Position numbers and translations under genes: made by a program. A model generated the notes under the pieces. The model did no database searches. It was not told the DNA's origin and worked only from the letters and a program-made list of their open reading frames with translations. A DNA stretch of 39,110 bases from Sphingomonadales bacterium (GTDB lineage Bacteria; Pseudomonadota; Alphaproteobacteria; Sphingomonadales; Sphingomonadaceae), in assembly GCA_005773165.1 (NCBI GenBank), contig SXHP01000059.1:1-39110 (forward strand), read 5' to 3'. The first letter of the stretch is position 1. Every line of letters begins with the position of its first letter. Below are positions 7,915 to 17,169 of this stretch, piece after piece.

Positions 7915-8276
7915 GCGCCGACTTCCGACTCTCCCGCCACAACAAGCACTTGCAGCATCACGGTCACGCATTCGCGAATCGCCAGCGATCGCCCCGCGGC
8001 TCTCTCGAGCCGCTCGCGCGACGAATGCCAGCTGTCCGACCAGCGTGAATCGATGCGCAGGCAGAAGTTAAGCGACGCCGGCGCCTTCGCGGCCTCTAGG
8101 ATGCCGTCGATCTCCGCTGCGGTGAAGTCGCGGACCGCGCACAACCGCGCGGCCCGCGCGCAAGCGGTGTGGACGCTCTCAAAGCGGCTAGTGCGACGCG
8201 AATAGGCCGCGATCGCGTTGGCGGCGAGGGTGAACAGCGCCTCGTTGGCCTGGATCCGGTGGATGCTGGTCGTCAC
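7911..8276 (-). CDS. Small hypothetical protein (related to the product of 28181..28540)
   Basis: Intact ORF, divergent from the tra operon; SIHRIQANEALFTLAANAI...RTSRF resembles SIFRLQVSEELFAMAIEAI...RTGRF of the other copy. Confidence 0.65.
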   Translation of the reverse strand: MTTSIHRIQANEALFTLAANAIAAYSRRTSRFESVHTACARAARLCAVRDFTAAEIDGILEAAKAPASLNFCLRIDSRWSDSWHSSRERLERAAGRSLAIRECVTVMLQVLVVAGESEVGA

Positions 8277-8592
8277 GAAGTGCGCGCGCGGAAGATGGAT
8301 ACAAGCGAATCGGGCATGTCACAGCATAACGGAGGAGTCGTCGACCTGCGCGGGTACCGGGCCGGTCAGGCCCGTGCTGGGTCGGCCAAGGCGGCGCTGC
8401 GGACTTGCCCAGAGCAGCTGCGGGCGGTCCGACCGCGTCCCGAAACAACCTGACCCGGACGGGGACCGTCGAGCAGCGAAGTGCGACGAAGCGATACGCC
8501 GGTACCTCCCAAACCATTGAAACACGACTTGGTTTCCGCCTGCTTAACGCTGCGGCGTCTGTCCGGACGCCGGCAGGAACGGGAGAAAGCGG

Positions 8593-8919
8593 ATGATTAC
8601 GAAAGCGGAAGAGAGGAGGGGAATCTCGCCGGAGATGCTGCTCCTCGCACTGGCGGTCCTGACGGTTGTCATGATCTTCGGGGCCGGCGCGGCCTTTGCC
8701 GGCACCGATGCCACCTTCGACACGGCGCTGACGAAATTCACCGATTTCCTCGAGGGGTCGGGCGGCAAGATCATCACCGTGCTGTCGCTCGCCGGCGGTC
8801 TCGTGGCGCTCGCCTCGGGACGGTTCAGCCTCGGCCAGGTCGCCGTCCCCGTCGCGGTCGGCGTCGGCTCGGGCACCGGCATCCCCATCGTCACGTCGAC
8901 GGTCACCGCGACGATCTGA
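8593..8919 (+). CDS. Conjugative pilin, TraA/TrbC/VirB2-like
   Basis: Short protein with N-terminal hydrophobic signal ending AFA|G and a second hydrophobic segment (IITVLSLAGGLVALASGRF), first gene before traL. Confidence 0.7.
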   Translation: MITKAEERRGISPEMLLLALAVLTVVMIFGAGAAFAGTDATFDTALTKFTDFLEGSGGKIITVLSLAGGLVALASGRFSLGQVAVPVAVGVGSGTGIPIVTSTVTATI

Positions 8920-8972
8920 CGGCCAACGTCCGGTCGCTCCCCGGCCGGACGCACCTGGAGGGTGGCACGACC

Positions 8973-9257
8973 ATGGACCGTTACTCGATCCCGCAGCATC
9001 TCGACGACCCGGAGCTGATCGGCTTCTGGACGCTCGACGAGTTCGTCGCGATGGCGCTCCCGTTCGTCTGGGGCATCCTCGCGCAACACGTGCTGATCGG
9101 GATCGGGCTTTCGCTGCTCGGCTGGTGGGGGTTCCGCAAACTCAAGGCAGGCAAGGCGGCCGCGTGGATCATCCACATGGCCTACTGGCACCTGCCCGCC
9201 GGTTTCACCGGGCTCAAGGCCGTGCCGCCCTCGCATCTTCGTCTGATGGTGGGTTGA
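8973..9257 (+). CDS. traL: F-type T4SS protein TraL
   Basis: MDRYSIPQHLDDPELIGFWTLDEFVAMALPFVWGI: TraL-like; position between pilin and TraE. Confidence 0.88.
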   Translation: MDRYSIPQHLDDPELIGFWTLDEFVAMALPFVWGILAQHVLIGIGLSLLGWWGFRKLKAGKAAAWIIHMAYWHLPAGFTGLKAVPPSHLRLMVG

Positions 9258-9258
9258 G

Positions 9259-9822
9259 ATGGATCACTCGCTCTCGCTCGCGACCGCGCAGCGCACGCTC
9301 AAGCAGCGCAACGCGCTGGGCCTCGCTTGCCTGGTGCTCGCCGGCGCGGTCGCGCTGCTACTGCTGGTCGGCGCGACCCGCGACCGCGAGGTGATCTTGC
9401 AGCCGATCGCGCGCAGCCCGCTCACGATCTCGTCGAGCGGCGTGTCGCGCGATTATCTCGAGATGGTCACCCGCGACACCGCGCTCATGACGCTCAACCG
9501 CAGCCCGGAAAACCTCCAATACTGGATGGATTCCGTGCTGGCGATCGCCACGCCCGAGAGCCACGGCGCGCTCAAGCGCGATTTGCTGAAGATCGTCGAC
9601 GAGCAGCGCGGCTCAAGCGTCGCGCAGTTCTTCACGATCGACGGCATGCGGGTCGACCCCGAGCGCCTGACCTCCGAGGTCAGCGGCACGCTTCACACGA
9701 TCGTCGGCTCGAAGGAGGTCTCCGCCGAGCCACGCCGCTTCCGCTATCACTGGGCCTATCGCGGGCTGAGCCTGCGCCTGCGCGGCTTCGGCATGGTCCA
9801 GTCTAAGGACAAGGAGGACTGA
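9259..9822 (+). CDS. traE: F-type T4SS protein TraE
   Basis: N-terminal TM then VSRDYLEMVTRDTALMTLNRSPENLQYWMDSVLAI; synteny. Confidence 0.88.
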   Translation: MDHSLSLATAQRTLKQRNALGLACLVLAGAVALLLLVGATRDREVILQPIARSPLTISSSGVSRDYLEMVTRDTALMTLNRSPENLQYWMDSVLAIATPESHGALKRDLLKIVDEQRGSSVAQFFTIDGMRVDPERLTSEVSGTLHTIVGSKEVSAEPRRFRYHWAYRGLSLRLRGFGMVQSKDKED

Positions 9823-9825
9823 CCC

Positions 9826-10620
9826 ATGTCGCCCTATGTTGTCGGCCTAGTCGGGATCGGCGCGGTCTTCGCCTCGCGCCAGCTCTGCATGATGTCGCGG
9901 TTCGCGGGTGCCGCCATGATCGGTGCCGGCCTGCTCATCGCCGCGTCACCGGCCTATGCCCGCGACGAGATACTGCTCGCCAAGGACAACAGCGAGGTCA
10001 ACTGCACGGTGTCGGCCAAGGGTCTGACCCGGATCAGCCTCAAGGACGACCGCTTCGCGACGCTGTCGAAGATGAGCACGGCCTCCGACCTCGACGACTT
10101 CGAGGTGGTCAATGAGCCGACCCGCGGAGACATCTACCTCTCGCTGCCCGATGGTTATGCCCGGCCCGACGTCTCGTTCTTCGGCACGACAGCGAAGGGG
10201 TATGTTTACAAGTTCGCCTGCCGCGTCGATGGCGCCGGCGCGCACCAGGTTTTCGTCGAGAACCGGGACCTGCTCCGCGACGCCGCGGTGCCCGCCGGCC
10301 GGGCGACCGCGGACGCGCCGATCGCGCTCGTCCAGGCGATGTACGCCGGCACCGCGCTCGACGGGTTCGACTTCCGGCAGCTGAGCCTCGACCCGGTCCG
10401 CGTCGGCGCGCTCAAGGTGCGGATGGTCTCGGAGTATCGCGGGCCCGACCTCTCGGGCCGCGTGCTCCGGATTGAGAACGTCGGCGGCGCCGACGTCACG
10501 CTCGACGAGACCGTGATCGCGCCCTCGAACGCGGTGGCGGTCAGCGTGTCCGCGCCCAAGCTCAAGCCCGGCGAGGTCACCACCGCCTTCATCGTCCTGC
10601 CCACGGGAGCCGTGAAATGA
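9826..10620 (+). CDS. traK: F-type T4SS secretin-like TraK
   Basis: Signal peptide, DRFATLSKMSTASDLDDFEVVNEPTRGDIYLSLPDGYARP; synteny between TraE and TraB. Confidence 0.85.
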   Translation: MSPYVVGLVGIGAVFASRQLCMMSRFAGAAMIGAGLLIAASPAYARDEILLAKDNSEVNCTVSAKGLTRISLKDDRFATLSKMSTASDLDDFEVVNEPTRGDIYLSLPDGYARPDVSFFGTTAKGYVYKFACRVDGAGAHQVFVENRDLLRDAAVPAGRATADAPIALVQAMYAGTALDGFDFRQLSLDPVRVGALKVRMVSEYRGPDLSGRVLRIENVGGADVTLDETVIAPSNAVAVSVSAPKLKPGEVTTAFIVLPTGAVK

Positions 10621-11933
10621 GCCTCGCCGACCTCCTGCGTCGCAAGCCCAAGCAGCTCGACGCCGAACCGGAGGAGATGACCGAGCTCGACGCGAACGAG
10701 GCGGTGCGCCGTCGGCAGTTGCTCTACCTTTCGGGCGCGGGCGCGGTCGCGCTGGTGCTGGGTTCGCTCTACATCTTCGATGGCGACGACGCTCCTGCGC
10801 CCGAGGCCGACGGCGGCAGCGAGATCGCCGTCTCCGCCGACGACCTCGTCAACCGCAACATGTCGCAGCGCGAGTGGATGGCGGCGTCGGAAGGACGGCT
10901 CCAGTCGATCGATAACCGTTTGAAGGCCGTCGACGGGCAGACCGCGCAGGTCCAGCAGCTGGAGGCGCAGCTCGCCCAGGTCCGCGCCGAGAACCAGGGC
11001 ATGGCCTCGGACGGTCAAAGGGTCATGTCGGCCTACCAGTCCGAGAACGACCAACTGCGCGCGGCGCTCTCTGCCGCCAAGTCGTCGCCGGTGACGGCTG
11101 GACCGGCAGCGATGTATGGTTCGGGCTCGCCGACCTACGCGCAGGCGGGTGCGGCGCAGGCCCCGGCCGGGCAGGCGGCGGCCGCGGCGGCTCCCGCGCG
11201 CCTGAACGCGGTAAAGCTCGTCAGCTTCGAAGGCGGCCCAGCGGGCAACGCGACCAGGATCTCGGGCGGGTCGACCAGCTACACCGACAGCCCGAACTAC
11301 CTGCCGCCGAACTCGATCGCGCGGGCGCGCGTCATCGTCGGCGTGGATGCGTCGGCGGGCGTCTCCTCGCAGAGCGACCCGTTGCCCGTGGTGCTCCGCA
11401 TCACCGGACCGGCGCGCTCGGTTTACGCCAAGGGCAAGCTGCTCTCGACGCGGATCGAGGGCTGCCTCGTCAACGGCGCGGCGCGCGGCGATCTCTCCTC
11501 GGAGAAGGTCTACATCAAGCTGCAGCGCATGACCTGCCCGCAGGCGAACGGCCGCTTCGCCGTCTCGGACGTCAAAGGCTTCATCGCCTTCGGCGGCAAG
11601 ACCGGGGTGAGGGGCAGGGTGGTGAGCCGCGAGGGTAGCCTCGCGAGCCAGGCGTTCTTCGCCGGCCTCGTCAGCAGCGCCGGAGGGGCTCTGAGCAGCG
11701 CCTTCAACGCGCCTGTCGCCACCATCAGGACGAACGGCGACGGGGGCCGCGACCATACGCCGGACCTCGGGAACGTCGGTCTGCGCGCCCTGGGCGGGGG
11801 CGCCGAGCAAAGCGGCAAGTCGGTGGCCGAATATCTGATCGAGCGGGCCGAGCAGTACCAGCCGGTCATCGAGATGCCGACGGGCGTCGATGTCGAGATC
11901 GTCTTTCTCGAGGGCGTGTTCATCCAGAACTGA
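10617..11933 (+). CDS. traB: F-type T4SS protein TraB (VirB10-like)
   Basis: N-terminal TM, coiled coil, then NYLPPNSIARARVIVGVDA and GCLVNGAARGDLSSEKVYIKLQRMTCP...VKGFIAFGGKTGVRGRVVSREG; ATGA overlap with traK. Confidence 0.93.
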   Translation: MSLADLLRRKPKQLDAEPEEMTELDANEAVRRRQLLYLSGAGAVALVLGSLYIFDGDDAPAPEADGGSEIAVSADDLVNRNMSQREWMAASEGRLQSIDNRLKAVDGQTAQVQQLEAQLAQVRAENQGMASDGQRVMSAYQSENDQLRAALSAAKSSPVTAGPAAMYGSGSPTYAQAGAAQAPAGQAAAAAAPARLNAVKLVSFEGGPAGNATRISGGSTSYTDSPNYLPPNSIARARVIVGVDASAGVSSQSDPLPVVLRITGPARSVYAKGKLLSTRIEGCLVNGAARGDLSSEKVYIKLQRMTCPQANGRFAVSDVKGFIAFGGKTGVRGRVVSREGSLASQAFFAGLVSSAGGALSSAFNAPVATIRTNGDGGRDHTPDLGNVGLRALGGGAEQSGKSVAEYLIERAEQYQPVIEMPTGVDVEIVFLEGVFIQN

Positions 11934-11944
11934 AGGGGCGCGAG

Positions 11945-12757
11945 ATGATCGAAGCATATAACGGATTGAATCTCGCGGCCGCCGCGATCGGCGCGGCGCT
12001 GCTGACCGGCTCGGCCGCGCCCGCGCCGGACCAGATGGTGCAGGCGGCGCTCAAGACGCGACTGCCCAAGACCGTGGTCACCAAGGTCGACTGCGCCAAG
12101 GTGAAGGGGCTCTGCGAGGTCACCAGCGGCGACAACCTGTTCTACGTCGATGCCCAGGCTCGTTACCTGGTCATCGGGCGCGTGTACGACCTCGAGACGC
12201 GCCAAGACCTGACCGCGGCGCGACTGCTCGAAATGAACCCCGACCTGCTCGTCGGCGGCGCGGCGAAGGCCAACGCCGCCGCGGCGGCGGGCGACGCGCC
12301 CGGGCCCGGCGGCGCACGGCAGGTGGTACGTGCGACGCCGACCAAGGTCGATCTGTCGAAGCTCAGCCGCGCCGGCGCGATCGAGTGGGGCAGGGGAGGG
12401 CCAGCGGTCACCGTCTTCTCGGATTTTCACTGCGGCTACTGCCGCGCGCTTGCGAAAGAGCTCGCCAGGATGGACGTGCGGGTGATCGAGCGGCCGATCT
12501 CGGTGTTGGGGAGCCGCGAAGTGGCCAACCAGGTGCTGTGCGCGCGCGACCGTGCGGCCGCCGTCCATGCCGCCTATGCAGGTGCGCCGATCGCGTCGAA
12601 ACTCTGCGACACGCGCGGCCTCGATGAGAACGAGGCCTTTGCCCGCGCGCATGGCTTTACCGGCACGCCGGTCATCGTCCGCGCCGACGGGGCCGTGATC
12701 GAGGGCTTCCGTCCGGCTCCGGCGCTCGAAGCCTGGCTGAAGGGGTCCGCCTCGTGA
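11945..12757 (+). CDS. DsbC-like thiol:disulfide interchange protein
   Basis: VTVFSDFHCGYCRALAKEL (CGYC), C-terminal GFTGTPVIVRADGAVIEGF thioredoxin cis-Pro; N-terminal DsbC dimerisation-like region. Confidence 0.9.
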   Translation: MIEAYNGLNLAAAAIGAALLTGSAAPAPDQMVQAALKTRLPKTVVTKVDCAKVKGLCEVTSGDNLFYVDAQARYLVIGRVYDLETRQDLTAARLLEMNPDLLVGGAAKANAAAAAGDAPGPGGARQVVRATPTKVDLSKLSRAGAIEWGRGGPAVTVFSDFHCGYCRALAKELARMDVRVIERPISVLGSREVANQVLCARDRAAAVHAAYAGAPIASKLCDTRGLDENEAFARAHGFTGTPVIVRADGAVIEGFRPAPALEAWLKGSAS

Positions 12758-13326
12758 TCCGCGCCGCGCCCATCCTCGGCCTAGCGGCGTTGGTTGGCGG
12801 CTGCACGACCTTCGGCACCAATGTGAAGGGTAGCTTCTCCTGCCAGGCTCCCGACGGGCTGTGCGCGCCCTCGTCGGTGATCGACGACCGCGCGCTCGCG
12901 ATCATCGCGGGCGAGGTGGCCGCCCCGGTGGTTGCGCCCGCCGCGGACCTCGCCATCCTGCGCACGCCCGCGCTCAGCAAGGGCGTCGTGGCGCGCAGCG
13001 ACCAGAAGGTGCTCCGCATCGTCTTCCCGGCGCATGTCGACGCGCGCGGTCGTTACCACGAGCAGAGCGTGGTCCGGGCGTTGGTCGATCCCGGCACCTG
13101 GCTGGCGGCGGCGCCGCCGGCACAGCCCGCGACCGCCGCGGCGGGGGAGGCGACCGAAGTCGCCGCCGCCCCGGCGCCGAGCATTGATGCGGTGCTCGCC
13201 GCGCGCGCCCGCGCGAAGCCGGCACCACTGTCACGCGAGGCGCTCGCCGCCGAAGTCGACACGGTGCTTGGCCGGCCCGTGTCGACCAACGCGCCGGCGT
13301 CGTTCCCCGCCCGGGTTGAGGACTGA
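12754..13326 (+). CDS. traV: TraV-like lipoprotein
   Basis: Lipobox LVGGC; GSFSCQAPDGLCAPSSVIDDRA typical TraV N-terminus. Confidence 0.85.
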   Translation: MIRAAPILGLAALVGGCTTFGTNVKGSFSCQAPDGLCAPSSVIDDRALAIIAGEVAAPVVAPAADLAILRTPALSKGVVARSDQKVLRIVFPAHVDARGRYHEQSVVRALVDPGTWLAAAPPAQPATAAAGEATEVAAAPAPSIDAVLAARARAKPAPLSREALAAEVDTVLGRPVSTNAPASFPARVED

Positions 13327-13330
13327 GGCG

Positions 13331-15859
13331 ATGGCGAGCCGGCCCGGCATCATCGCCCGCCTGCTCGGCGATACCGCCGAGCCCGAGCGCGAGCAGGCGG
13401 CGCACGGCGTGCCGATGCTCGCGCACTGGCTGCCCTACCGCAGCTACGACCCGGCGACGGGCATCCTCTACAACACCCGCTCGATCGGCTGGGGGCTGGA
13501 AGTCGCCCCCTTGCTCGGCGCCGACGAGCGAACGGGCGAGATCCTGACCCAGTTCTTCTCGGACGGCGTCCCCGCGAACGCCCGCGTCCAGATCCTCGCG
13601 TTCCAGTCCCCGCGCGTCGGCGACATCATCGGCCGCTACGCGATGCCGCGGTTCCGCGCCGGTGGCGTGTTCCGCAAGATCGCCGAGCATCGCGCCCAGG
13701 CCTTGAAGGCGGGCGCGTGGACGTCGCTGTCGAAGGACGGCGCTTTCCATGTCCGCCACCACCGCATCTTCCTCTCGGTCTCGGCGCAAGTGGGCAAGGT
13801 CGACGCGGCCGAGCTCGTCGCCTTGCGCGACGGCGTCGTCTCGGCGCTTCAGTCGATCGGGGTGGCGAGCCAGCGCCTGACGCCCGTCGAGCTCATCCAG
13901 CTGATCGACGACGTGATCGCGCCCGCCTTCGACGTCTCGGACCACCCGAGTGAATACAGCGCGCTCGACCCGATCGCCGACCAGTGCCTACGCCGCGACG
14001 TCCAGACCCAGGTCCAGGCCGACCGCCTGCTCGTATCGGTTGAGCCGCTGCGCGCGGTCACCACGCTCGCCGGCGAGACCGAGGTCGCCGAGATCAAGCC
14101 CGATACCTTCGACTACCGCTTCTTCTCGGTCAGAAACTTCCCCGCCCGCTGGGCGCCATGGGACGTCCAAAAAGTCATCGGGGACATGTTCTCCGACAAG
14201 CTACGGCCGGGTTGCCCGACGCTCACCTCGCTGTGCCTCGCTTATGGCGACGAGGATTCCGCCTCGAGCCGTGCGGGCTACAAGTTTATGCGAACGACGA
14301 GTCTCGCCGACAGCAAGTCGGCGCGGCTGCTCCCCCAGCTCAAGGACCAGAGCCGCGAATGGGAGCATGTCGCGCAGGAACTCAAGCTCGGCCGCAAACT
14401 CGTCCAAGCCTATTACGCGGTCGGCATCATCTCGCCCAAGGGCCGAGGCGACGCCAACGAGCGGCTGATCAAGGCAATCTACAAGGCGGCGGGCTGGGAC
14501 CTGCTCGACGAACGCTACCTCCAGGTGGCGGCGCTGCTCGCCTGCCTGCCGGTGACACTCGCCAACGGCCTCGACAGCGACCTGAAGCGCATGAAGCGCT
14601 TCCGCACCATGCTGACGACCACGGCGTCGGCGATCGCGCCGCTCCAGGGCGAGTATCTCGGCGGCGCGACGCCGCATCTGCTGCTGATCGGGCGGCGCGG
14701 CCAGCCGTTCTTCTGGAGCCCGTTCCAGAACGCGGCCGGCAACCACAACGTCGCGGTGTTCGGCAAGAGCGGCAGCGGCAAGTCGGTCGCGCTGCAGGAG
14801 CTTTGCGCCGCGCTCGCCGGCGTCGGCTCCAAGGTGATCGTCATCGACGACGGCCGCTCGTTCGAGCACATGGCGCGTATCCTAGGCGGCGCGTTCGTCG
14901 AATTCCGGCTTCGCGACGGCTTCTCGCTCAACCCGTTCAGCATGATCGACTCGGGCCTGATCGCCGAGGACGAGGACTATCTCGTCGATGCGCTCGCGAT
15001 GCTGAAGTCGATCGTCGGGCAGATGGCGCGCCACGTCGAGCGGCTGAACGACACCGAGCGCGGGCTGATCGACAGCGCCGTCAACCGCGTGTGGGAGGCC
15101 AGGGGCAGGGCCGGGGCGATCGACGACGTGATCGCCGCGTTGCGTGAGGAGGGCAACCCGCAGGCCGACGACCTCGCCGTCGCTATGTACCCCTTCTCGG
15201 GCGGCGGCACCTATGGCCGCTTCTTCATCGGCGAGGCCTCGGTGGACATGTCGGCCGGCCTCACCGTCTTCGAACTGTCCGACCTTTCCGCCCGCGAGGA
15301 ACTGCGGTCGGTCATTCTGACGGCGGTCATGTTCCTTTCGTCGCAGACGATGCGGCGGCTCGATCGCGAGCTGCCCAAGGCCCTGCTCATCGACGAGGCT
15401 TGGCAGATGCTTCGCGGCGGCTCGATGGCCGACTTCGTCGAAACCTATTCCCGCACCTGCCGCAAGTATGGCGCGAGCCTCATCACCGCGACTCAGTCGC
15501 TCAACGACTATTACAAGTCGGACGGGTCGCGCGCGGCGCTTGAGAACTCGGACTGGTCGATAATCCTCCAGCAGAAGCCGGAGACGATCAGCGACTTCGC
15601 CAAGCACGACCGTTTCGACATGGACGCCTACACCGAGGCGCTGCTCCGATCGCTCAAGCGCAGCGGCAGCGAGTATTCCGACGTGCTCATCAAGGGGCCG
15701 GAGACGCTGGCGGTGGGCCGTCTCGTGCTCGACCCCTATTCGGCGACGCTTTACTCGTCGAGCCCGCGCGTCTTCGCCGCGATCGAGCGGCTGTTGGGCG
15801 AGGGCGTCTCGATCGACGAGGCGATCGAGCGCGTCGCGGCGGGGGAGGGCCTGCAGTGA
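13331..15859 (+). CDS. traC: TraC conjugation ATPase (VirB4-like)
   Basis: VFGKSGSGKSVALQELCAAL Walker A, KALLIDEAWQML Walker B, SLITATQSLNDYY; full-length F-type TraC. True start ATG 13331, not the ORF-track 12932. Confidence 0.95.
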   Translation: MASRPGIIARLLGDTAEPEREQAAHGVPMLAHWLPYRSYDPATGILYNTRSIGWGLEVAPLLGADERTGEILTQFFSDGVPANARVQILAFQSPRVGDIIGRYAMPRFRAGGVFRKIAEHRAQALKAGAWTSLSKDGAFHVRHHRIFLSVSAQVGKVDAAELVALRDGVVSALQSIGVASQRLTPVELIQLIDDVIAPAFDVSDHPSEYSALDPIADQCLRRDVQTQVQADRLLVSVEPLRAVTTLAGETEVAEIKPDTFDYRFFSVRNFPARWAPWDVQKVIGDMFSDKLRPGCPTLTSLCLAYGDEDSASSRAGYKFMRTTSLADSKSARLLPQLKDQSREWEHVAQELKLGRKLVQAYYAVGIISPKGRGDANERLIKAIYKAAGWDLLDERYLQVAALLACLPVTLANGLDSDLKRMKRFRTMLTTTASAIAPLQGEYLGGATPHLLLIGRRGQPFFWSPFQNAAGNHNVAVFGKSGSGKSVALQELCAALAGVGSKVIVIDDGRSFEHMARILGGAFVEFRLRDGFSLNPFSMIDSGLIAEDEDYLVDALAMLKSIVGQMARHVERLNDTERGLIDSAVNRVWEARGRAGAIDDVIAALREEGNPQADDLAVAMYPFSGGGTYGRFFIGEASVDMSAGLTVFELSDLSAREELRSVILTAVMFLSSQTMRRLDRELPKALLIDEAWQMLRGGSMADFVETYSRTCRKYGASLITATQSLNDYYKSDGSRAALENSDWSIILQQKPETISDFAKHDRFDMDAYTEALLRSLKRSGSEYSDVLIKGPETLAVGRLVLDPYSATLYSSSPRVFAAIERLLGEGVSIDEAIERVAAGEGLQ

Positions 15860-16191
15860 GCGCCGCCGCCCTTCGCGCCCGGCTTAAGGCGACCGGTCCC
15901 GACGCATGCCTCCTCCTGCTCCGCCTTTCCGGCTGGAGCGCGGTGACGCTGCTTGCGACCGCGGGCTGCGCGGTGCTGCTCTTCGCGGCGCTCGGCGGCT
16001 TCACCGTCGAAGGCTTCTTCGCCCATCTCGACAATCTCGCTTCCCGCTTCGTCGCCGCCGGCCCCGAGCGGCGCGAGAGCTTCGTCGGCCTCGTCCGGCT
16101 GAGCTCCGCGGGACTGCTCGCGGTGATCGTGCTGTGCCGCTGGCGCTCGCTCGCCGCCGTCTTCGTCCTGCCACCGGAGCCTTCGCGATGA
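15856..16191 (+). CDS. Hypothetical membrane protein in the T4SS operon
   Basis: ORF translationally overlapping traC and the TrbI-like gene; two hydrophobic segments. Confidence 0.6.
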   Translation: MSAAALRARLKATGPDACLLLLRLSGWSAVTLLATAGCAVLLFAALGGFTVEGFFAHLDNLASRFVAAGPERRESFVGLVRLSSAGLLAVIVLCRWRSLAAVFVLPPEPSR

Positions 16192-16667
16192 CCGTGCCGC
16201 GTCCCCAGCCCGCCGCCAGCGGCGATCTCTTCGAACCCGCGCCGGTCGCCCGCCGCTCGCACGCCCCGAAGCCTGGCATACCGCCCTGGCTCGTCGCCGC
16301 GGCCGCGCTCGGCGTCGCGGCGCTGCTCTGGGCGGCGTGGGTCACCAAGACGGTGCTCGTGGACGGGGCGGCTCGCCCCGCCTTCGCGTCGGTCCGGCTG
16401 CAGCCGATCGTCGAGGAATATGTCCAGGCCCAGGCGCGCACGCAAAGCCCGGAAGCGCAGGTCACGCGCGAGACGCAGGCGTTCATGGCGCGGCTCGACG
16501 CCGAGCTGAAGCGACGCGGTCGCGACGGCACGACCGTGCTCGTCGCCGAGGCGGTGCTGTCTAAGGACGTGCCCGACATCACCGCCGAGGTCCGCCGCGC
16601 GGTCCACGCCTCGTCGCCGCTGCCGGCGCCGGCCGGAGCATCGGGAGTTCCCGGTGCCGCGCGCTGA
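16188..16667 (+). CDS. trbI: TrbI (F-type)-like protein
   Basis: N-terminal TM, DAELKRRGRDGTTVLVAEAVLSKDVPDITAEVRRAV; position between TraC and TraW. Confidence 0.7.
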   Translation: MTVPRPQPAASGDLFEPAPVARRSHAPKPGIPPWLVAAAALGVAALLWAAWVTKTVLVDGAARPAFASVRLQPIVEEYVQAQARTQSPEAQVTRETQAFMARLDAELKRRGRDGTTVLVAEAVLSKDVPDITAEVRRAVHASSPLPAPAGASGVPGAAR

Positions 16668-17169
16668 CGCCACCGCGCGACCCGCTCGCTGGCTCGGCGT
16701 CGTCGCGCTCGCCGCGATGCTCGCCGGCTACCAGGCGATCGAGACCTGGCGGTCGGGGCACGCCGTGCTCATCAACATGTCCGACTCGCTTCCGAATTGG
16801 GCGTTCCTCCTTACCAAGGGCTCGGCTCCGGCATTCGGCGACCACGTCTTCTTCGAGGCGCCGCGCAGCCAGCTTCTCGCCGCGCATTTCGGGCCGCGCC
16901 CCGCACCGTTCGGCAAGCGCGTGCTCGGCATGCCCGGGGAGGTCGTCCGTCATCATCACCGCCTCGTGACGGTCGGCGTGCGGGTGGTCGGCTGGACCAA
17001 GCCTGTCACCCGCACCGGGATGCCGCTCGCGCGCGGGCCGCAGGGCCGCATCCCGCCCGGCTGCTACTATGTCGGCACCGATCATCCCGACGGCTTCGAC
17101 AGCCGCTACGCGGCGATCGGCTTCGTCTGCCGCCGACAGATTCTGGGCGTGGGAACCCCGGTCCTGTGA
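16654..17169 (+). CDS. S26 family (TraF/TrhP-like) signal peptidase
   Basis: NMSDSLPNWAFLL (putative Ser region), FGKRVLGMPGEVV (Lys region), GRIPPGCYYVGTDHPDGFDSRYAAIGFV. GTG start, overlaps preceding ORF. Confidence 0.85.
   Translation: MPRADATARPARWLGVVALAAMLAGYQAIETWRSGHAVLINMSDSLPNWAFLLTKGSAPAFGDHVFFEAPRSQLLAAHFGPRPAPFGKRVLGMPGEVVRHHHRLVTVGVRVVGWTKPVTRTGMPLARGPQGRIPPGCYYVGTDHPDGFDSRYAAIGFVCRRQILGVGTPVL

Noticed and set aside
8449-8464. Iteron-like CCTGACCCGGACGGGG upstream of the pilin gene
   Set aside because: Only 4 of 5 G positions match; comparable near-matches occur in coding DNA (e.g. CCTGACCGCGCGGGGC near 22112, CCTGACCTCGGGGG near 22268), so it is not above background.
8511-8535. 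AAACCA-N13-TGGTTT inverted repeat before the tra operon
   Set aside because: Only 6-bp arms with a long spacer; cannot be separated from chance.
10206-11957. 583-aa minus-strand ORF opposite traB, and similar long antisense ORFs (19766..21898, 23024..24598, 37294..38619)
   Set aside because: High-GC antisense shadows of well-supported tra or zwf genes; no domain motifs recognised.
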